The notes beneath the pieces were generated by a model. That model saw only the letters and a program-made list of their open reading frames with translations. It was not told the origin of the DNA and did not search any database. A DNA stretch of 64,000 nucleotides from DASXHD01 sp038239005 (GTDB taxonomy: Bacteria; Myxococcota_A; Polyangia; Polyangiales; Polyangiaceae), in contig JBBSFE010000002.1 in assembly GCA_038239005.1 (NCBI GenBank), positions 62,001-126,000 on the forward strand, given 5' to 3'. Position 1 is the first letter of the stretch. Each line of letters begins with the position of its first letter. Both the position numbers and the translations under genes were made by a program. This document shows, piece after piece, positions 60,407 to 64,000 of this stretch.

Positions 60407-61242
60407 CTGCGTTCTCACTCATGACGTGGAACAGCTTCGGCGCGGCTCAAGGGCCCGTGTCGTTCTTACGGTGGCGAGGCGTGCCGGCTGCGCATCGCTT
60501 CGAACACCCAATCGTCCGGGAAACGGCCTCCAAAATAGATGTATTTTGCATGCAGGAAATTTACCTCTCCGAGGCGGAGAATTTCTTCGACGCGCTCGCG
60601 CACGGACACAAGCTGCGCGACGACAACGACATGGTCATTCGCCCTCTCAGCTTCGGTGGGTCTGGCCTTGGCATCGCGTCGCTTCACGCGATGGCAGCGC
60701 AGGGCAAGCGCGCGTTTCGTCCGCCGCATGTGTCGACGGAGCGGTTCGCGCGCAAAGGAATGCTCCACGCACGCGTGAGCGCAGGCGACGCGCTCGTCGA
60801 CGTCGTCACGACACACATGCAATCCGGGCTCGGCGATGCGGCGCGCGTGATTCGCAAACGGCAGCTCGTCGAGCTCCGGCAGTTCGTGCTCGAGGTCGGC
60901 CGCTCAGGCGCGCCGATGATCGTGTGTGGTGATTTCAACATCGACGGCCTCGCACGAAACGGCCGCGCGGATTACGCCGACATCGTTCGCGCGCTCGATG
61001 GGTTCGTCGACCTCGGTGCCGCGGCCGACCACGTGACCTACGACCCGACGGCAAACGCGCTTGCACGCATTCATGCACCCAGCGAGCCGCCGCAGCGCCT
61101 CGACTACGTCTTCGTCAGCGACCCTGGAAGCGCGCTCGAGCTCGTGTCGTTCGAGCTCGCGCTCCACGTCGCGATCGAATCGGAAGGCACGCAAACGTTC
61201 GCATCCGACCACTACGCGCTCGAAGCAACGTTCCGGCGATGA
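60403..61242 (+). CDS. Endonuclease/exonuclease/phosphatase (EEP) family enzyme
   Basis: The 279-residue protein starts GTG 60403 within the MFS stop. It has the metal and catalytic motifs of EEP enzymes: MTWNSFG, FCMQEIY (Glu), THMQSGLGDAARV, MIVCGDFNID, RLDYVFVSD and SDHYALEA. Members include sphingomyelinases, inositol phosphatases and DNase I-like nucleases. The substrate is unknown. No signal peptide is visible, so it is cytoplasmic. Confidence 0.9.
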   Translation: MTAFSLMTWNSFGAAQGPVSFLRWRGVPAAHRFEHPIVRETASKIDVFCMQEIYLSEAENFFDALAHGHKLRDDNDMVIRPLSFGGSGLGIASLHAMAAQGKRAFRPPHVSTERFARKGMLHARVSAGDALVDVVTTHMQSGLGDAARVIRKRQLVELRQFVLEVGRSGAPMIVCGDFNIDGLARNGRADYADIVRALDGFVDLGAAADHVTYDPTANALARIHAPSEPPQRLDYVFVSDPGSALELVSFELALHVAIESEGTQTFASDHYALEATFRR

Positions 61243-61296
61243 CGCTGGAATGTGGGGTTCATGCGGATCTTTGGCGCTAAGATCCATCCAGCGAGG

Positions 61297-61870
61297 ATGT
61301 CACGTGTAGCTACCGCTATTTGCTTTGTCCTCGCGTGCGGTGGGCGCACCGACTTGAGCTATGGCACTCTCGTGATGCCTCCATCGAGCAGCTGGGCGCT
61401 TCAGGTGCGTACACGGGGGTGCCCGTCTTTACGTTCGACGGACAGCTCTTGGTTGGCGAGGAGGTTGCGGCAACGTTGGATGCTGCCGGCGACTATCACG
61501 AAATCTTGCGTGCACCGATGGGCCCTCCAATTTATGCGCCTGATGGTCACACGCTTGTTTTTGACGAATCACAGCCTGACGGGCGCGCCATATTTCTCAT
61601 CCAGGACGACGGCACCGGACGCGTCGCCCTTCCGCCGGTGGTTGGGTACCCCGATGTCCACCTTCCTTCGTTTAGCTTCGGCTAGACCAAGACGTTCAAA
61701 TCCAATCCCTGTTTCACACCAGATGGCAAACGATCATCTTTGCCGAGCTCGAGCAACAAGGATTCGTTGCGTCGCTTCGGCGCTTCGAAATCGCGAGCCG
61801 CGAAACGATAGTCCTTCAAGACGGCCGCAGGCGTGGCGTTCGCGTGCAGCATTTTCGGCATCTTTCAGGC
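61297..61870 (+). pseudogene. Decayed TolB/PD40-like lipoprotein gene
   Basis: A lipoprotein start, MSRVATAICFVLACGG, at ATG 61297 is followed after a frame change near 61380 by propeller-like sequence (GASGAYTGVPVFTFDGQLLV, PPIYAPDGHTLVFDESQPDG, AIFLIQDDGTGRVALPPV). A TAG at 61683-61685 interrupts the same frame. After it SNPCFTPDGK appears, and after another shift near 61735 TIIFAELEQQGFVASLRRFE to about 61870. Three lesions are visible. No intact gene occupies 61243-61927. Confidence 0.7.
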
Positions 61871-61927
61871 TCGGTGGCGACACCACACGACTTTCTCGGT
61901 GGCACGCCGCATGCTCGAGGTAGGCGC

Positions 61928-62053
61928 ATGAATCGCTCCTACGTTTGGGTCGTGCTGGCTGTGACGTTTGCTCTCGCGGGTTGTCACCGCGTCGAGCATC
62001 GGATCCGCCATCCGTTCGGTGGGCACGCCGAACGCACAGCCGATCACATGTGA
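61928..62053 (+). CDS. 41-residue lipoprotein
   Basis: A GAGGTAGG Shine-Dalgarno precedes ATG 61928. The product MNRSYVWVVLAVTFALAGC has a lipobox (Cys 19), and the mature part is 23 residues, rich in His and Arg (HRVEHRIRHPFGGHAERTADHM). It is too short to assign a fold. Its position after the decayed TolB-like gene suggests it may be the surviving start of a longer gene. Confidence 0.55.
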   Translation: MNRSYVWVVLAVTFALAGCHRVEHRIRHPFGGHAERTADHM

Positions 62054-62070
62054 CGGTCACCGAGCGTCGT

Positions 62071-62697
62071 TCACGGCGCTGAGCCCTGATCGGCGACTTC
62101 GGCGCGGAGGATTTCTTCGCCGGTCGCTTCGTCGCTGAAGCGAACGCGTGCGTGCTTCCACAGGAACTGCGGGCACTCGAATGACTCGAACTTGAGAAGG
62201 CGACCCTTCCACCGACTTTTTCCCGAAGTGCGCTCGCACGTGAACGAATCGTGACCGATCTCGAGCATCGCGCGCTCGGTGTGGGGGTCTTCGGCTTTGC
62301 CGTCGGGCGTGAGCATGGTCCACGCGTAGAGGCGGAGTAAATCGGCGTTGCTGGCGTTGTCCAGCTTGCGGCGCTCGGAGCCCGCGTATTCGTAGAGCTC
62401 GTCGACGACGTTGTTTTTCTGGTTCTCCGGCGTGTCGGTCACGACTTGCTGCCAGTGGCGCTGCTCGGTGCCACGCGTCGCCGTCACGTCGATCGTGAGG
62501 CGGTCGCCGTGTTGCTCGACGATGCGCTCGCGAAGCTCGACGGGCTCGGGGGTGTACACGCCGGCGTAGCGATAGACCACGAAGTCGCCTTTGCGATAAC
62601 GCGTCGTCGAGTCCTTCGTCGCGACAACCGGCGCGGCGCCGCCGCCACACGCGATGGATCCGGCCAGCAACGTCACGACGAGCGTTCGGAGAAGCAT
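62071..62697 (-). CDS. Hypothetical lipoprotein
   Basis: The 208-residue protein has a lipobox, MLLRTLVVTLLAGSIAC (Cys 17). The mature part is mostly beta (FVVYRYAGVYTPEPVELRERIVEQHGDRLTIDVTATRG) and has two Cys. It resembles small myxobacterial lipoproteins with no assigned domain. Its ATG is nine bases downstream of the spermidine-synthase-like stop, so it is cotranscribed with that gene. Confidence 0.7.
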   Translation of the reverse strand: MLLRTLVVTLLAGSIACGGGAAPVVATKDSTTRYRKGDFVVYRYAGVYTPEPVELRERIVEQHGDRLTIDVTATRGTEQRHWQQVVTDTPENQKNNVVDELYEYAGSERRKLDNASNADLLRLYAWTMLTPDGKAEDPHTERAMLEIGHDSFTCERTSGKSRWKGRLLKFESFECPQFLWKHARVRFSDEATGEEILRAEVADQGSAP

Positions 62698-62706
62698 GCG
62701 CCGACT

Positions 62707-63351
62707 CTACCGGATCCGGCCGACGTAGGCGCGCGCTTGCACGCGACCGCGCTCTTTGAATGTCGTGACAGAGGCCAAAAATCCGGCGCTGCGCAGTCGA
62801 TTCAAGAACGTATCGGCGGGGTAACCGCTCCACACGGCGTACATTCCATTCTTGCGTAGCGCACGTTTCGCGACGCGGAGACCCGCGCGATCGTAGAGGC
62901 GCGCGTTCTCGCGAAACGAGCCCCAATCGGGGCCGTTGTCGACGTCGAGCAAGATGGCGTCGACGTCTCGCTCGCGTGCAATCACGTCGCGGACGTCTTC
63001 TTGAACGAGCACGACGCGCGCATCATCGAGCGACGCGCGCCCGAGATGCGCGAGCTCGCCGCGCACGAGCCGCACGACCGTGCCGAGCTTTTCCACGACG
63101 ATCACCTGCGCAGTTTTGCCGACCGTTTCGAGCACGCCTGCGAGTGTCGACCCAAATCCGAGCCCGCCGACGATGACGCGCTTGGCCGCGCGTGGCACGA
63201 GCTTGCCGAAAGCGCGCTCGGTCCCGAGGAGCGCGCTCGTCAGGATCGGAACACGCCCGATCATGAGCTCGTGGTGCGTGCCGCGATCGAAGAGCGTAAG
63301 CGTGATGCCGGCCTCGCGGAAGATGGCCAGCGACGAAATTCTCGAGGTCAC
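62707..63351 (-). CDS. Spermidine-synthase-like methyltransferase-fold protein
   Basis: The start is GTG 63349-63351 and gives 214 residues. The N-terminal strand domain (GITLTLFDRGTHHELMIGRVPILTSALLGTERAFGKLV) and the glycine loop IVGGLGFGSTLAGVL, followed by VVEKLGTVV, match SpeE-like proteins. Residue patterns for putrescine binding are not evident, so it may be an uncharacterised methyltransferase of the same fold. It is the first gene of a two-gene operon with a lipoprotein. Confidence 0.8.
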   Translation of the reverse strand: MTSRISSLAIFREAGITLTLFDRGTHHELMIGRVPILTSALLGTERAFGKLVPRAAKRVIVGGLGFGSTLAGVLETVGKTAQVIVVEKLGTVVRLVRGELAHLGRASLDDARVVLVQEDVRDVIARERDVDAILLDVDNGPDWGSFRENARLYDRAGLRVAKRALRKNGMYAVWSGYPADTFLNRLRSAGFLASVTTFKERGRVQARAYVGRIR

Positions 63352-63377
63352 GCGCGAAGATTGTAGGATAGGCGGTC

Positions 63378-64000
63378 ATGCGGATCACGACCAAATCGAT
63401 CTTTGTCGCACTCGTTGCAGTTGCAGCATGTTCCAAGGATCCGCCCACCGGCGGAGCGGCGGCCAGCGCCTCGGTGTCGGCGGCACCTGTGACGTCGGCG
63501 AGCGTCGCCGCCATGCCGAGCGCGAGCGCGAGCGCGACCGCCGTCGAGCCTCCCCACGACTGCCCGACGGGCTCCGCCGGCATCGGCAGCTTCGCCAAAC
63601 CGTGTGAAGCGAAAGGCACCGCGCGCATGCTCGAGCTTGTCTGGAACGGGAAGAGCGACGAGAACGGCTCGCCGACGTTCAAGGTCACGAGCAAAAGCGC
63701 GAAGCCGATTCTCTGGGGGCGCGTCGCAATTTATTTCTACGACAAAGCTGGCAAGCAAATCGACGCGAAGGAGCCCATCGAAGGCTCCGACAAGACGCAT
63801 ATGTACCACCCCTGCTCGGGCAAGCTCTTCGCGGGCATCATCAACCCCGCCGAGAAGGCCTCGTACAATTTTTCGTGCGTGAAAAAATCGAACATCCCCG
63901 ACGGCGTCGCGGCCATCGAAGCCGAAGCCGAGACCGTGAGCTTCGCGGACGCGACCGGCAAGAAGAGCGACTTCTACTGGAAGAACCCCGACCTCGCGCC
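63378..64000 (+). CDS. Lipoprotein, 3' partial
   Basis: ATG 63378 gives MRITTKSIFVALVAVAAC (Cys 18). A Ser/Ala/Val linker of about 40 residues follows, and then a beta-rich domain with two Cys pairs (HDCPTGSAG, FAKPCEAKG, YHPCSGKLFA and NFSCVKK). The frame has no stop before the window edge, so the gene continues beyond it. It is divergent from the SpeE-like gene, with 26 bases between the starts. Confidence 0.75.
   Translation, partial: MRITTKSIFVALVAVAACSKDPPTGGAAASASVSAAPVTSASVAAMPSASASATAVEPPHDCPTGSAGIGSFAKPCEAKGTARMLELVWNGKSDENGSPTFKVTSKSAKPILWGRVAIYFYDKAGKQIDAKEPIEGSDKTHMYHPCSGKLFAGIINPAEKASYNFSCVKKSNIPDGVAAIEAEAETVSFADATGKKSDFYWKNPDLA

Noticed and set aside
62044..62060. TCACATGTGA and GTGACGGTCAC inverted repeats at a convergent gap
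   Set aside because: The arms are only five bases and no T-run follows, so a terminator is not supported.

Overview
The window is GC-rich, gene-dense DNA from a Gram-negative bacterium. The gene content points to the Myxococcota, order Polyangiales or close relatives (inference). The evidence is a paired DUF1592/DUF1552 operon, PEGA/TPR proteins beside eukaryote-like Ser/Thr kinases, many GTG and TTG starts, and a very large set of species-specific lipoproteins with Asp/Gly/Ser-rich linkers and Cys-rich NCGxCG motifs. About 28 of roughly 70 genes carry a readable lipobox. No tRNA, rRNA, CRISPR array, insertion sequence or prophage is visible.

Layout. 0-12 kb: lipoproteins (VWA domain, TPR, Cys-rich) around a DUF1592 - small ORF - DUF1552 operon on the minus strand. 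11.2-17.6 kb: two adjacent genes with hexanucleotide tracts (a lipoprotein and a PilZ membrane protein), a polytopic GT-C-like protein, a YkgJ-like Cys protein, and a GH130 enzyme divergent from a peroxiredoxin. 17.6-26 kb: zinc-ribbon and hypothetical proteins, SelO, then a minus-strand acyl-CoA dehydrogenase / nu-class GST / dienelactone hydrolase group. 26-34 kb: a frameshifted TPR gene, a Ser/Thr kinase with its PEGA/TPR partner, surface lipoproteins (beta-helix, arylsulfotransferase-like). 34-38 kb: plus-strand membrane operon (GlsB, AI-2E family, SpecificRecomb/Gcr family, glycine zipper). 38.7-45 kb: phytochelatin-synthase-like protein, a second GT-C-like protein, lipoproteins, a short-chain dehydrogenase without its tyrosine. 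45-47.6 kb: a 3D-domain lipoprotein with duplicated Cys modules, then a stretch of decayed lipoprotein genes. 47.6-54.8 kb: signalling block with ECF sigma/anti-sigma, a divergent Ser/Thr kinase, YaeQ, class II glutamine amidotransferase, hybrid histidine kinase and a MetE-like methyltransferase. 54.9-64 kb: DUF4139-like lipoprotein, PlsC-like acyltransferase, C39-like protease, MFS transporter coupled to an EEP phosphodiesterase, a decayed TolB-like gene, a spermidine-synthase-like enzyme and a lipoprotein that runs off the window.

The main unexplained items are a 48-codon ORF joined by TAATG overlaps to both neighbours in the DUF1592/DUF1552 operon, the TGATG-coupled pairing of an AI-2E family transporter with a Gcr-type membrane protein, a six-Cys module duplicated behind a 3D domain, and hexanucleotide tracts that write dipeptide linkers in two neighbouring genes. 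Four of about a dozen convergent gene pairs end on a shared CTAG. Five places hold gene remnants or frameshifted genes, the densest at 46.0-47.6 kb.
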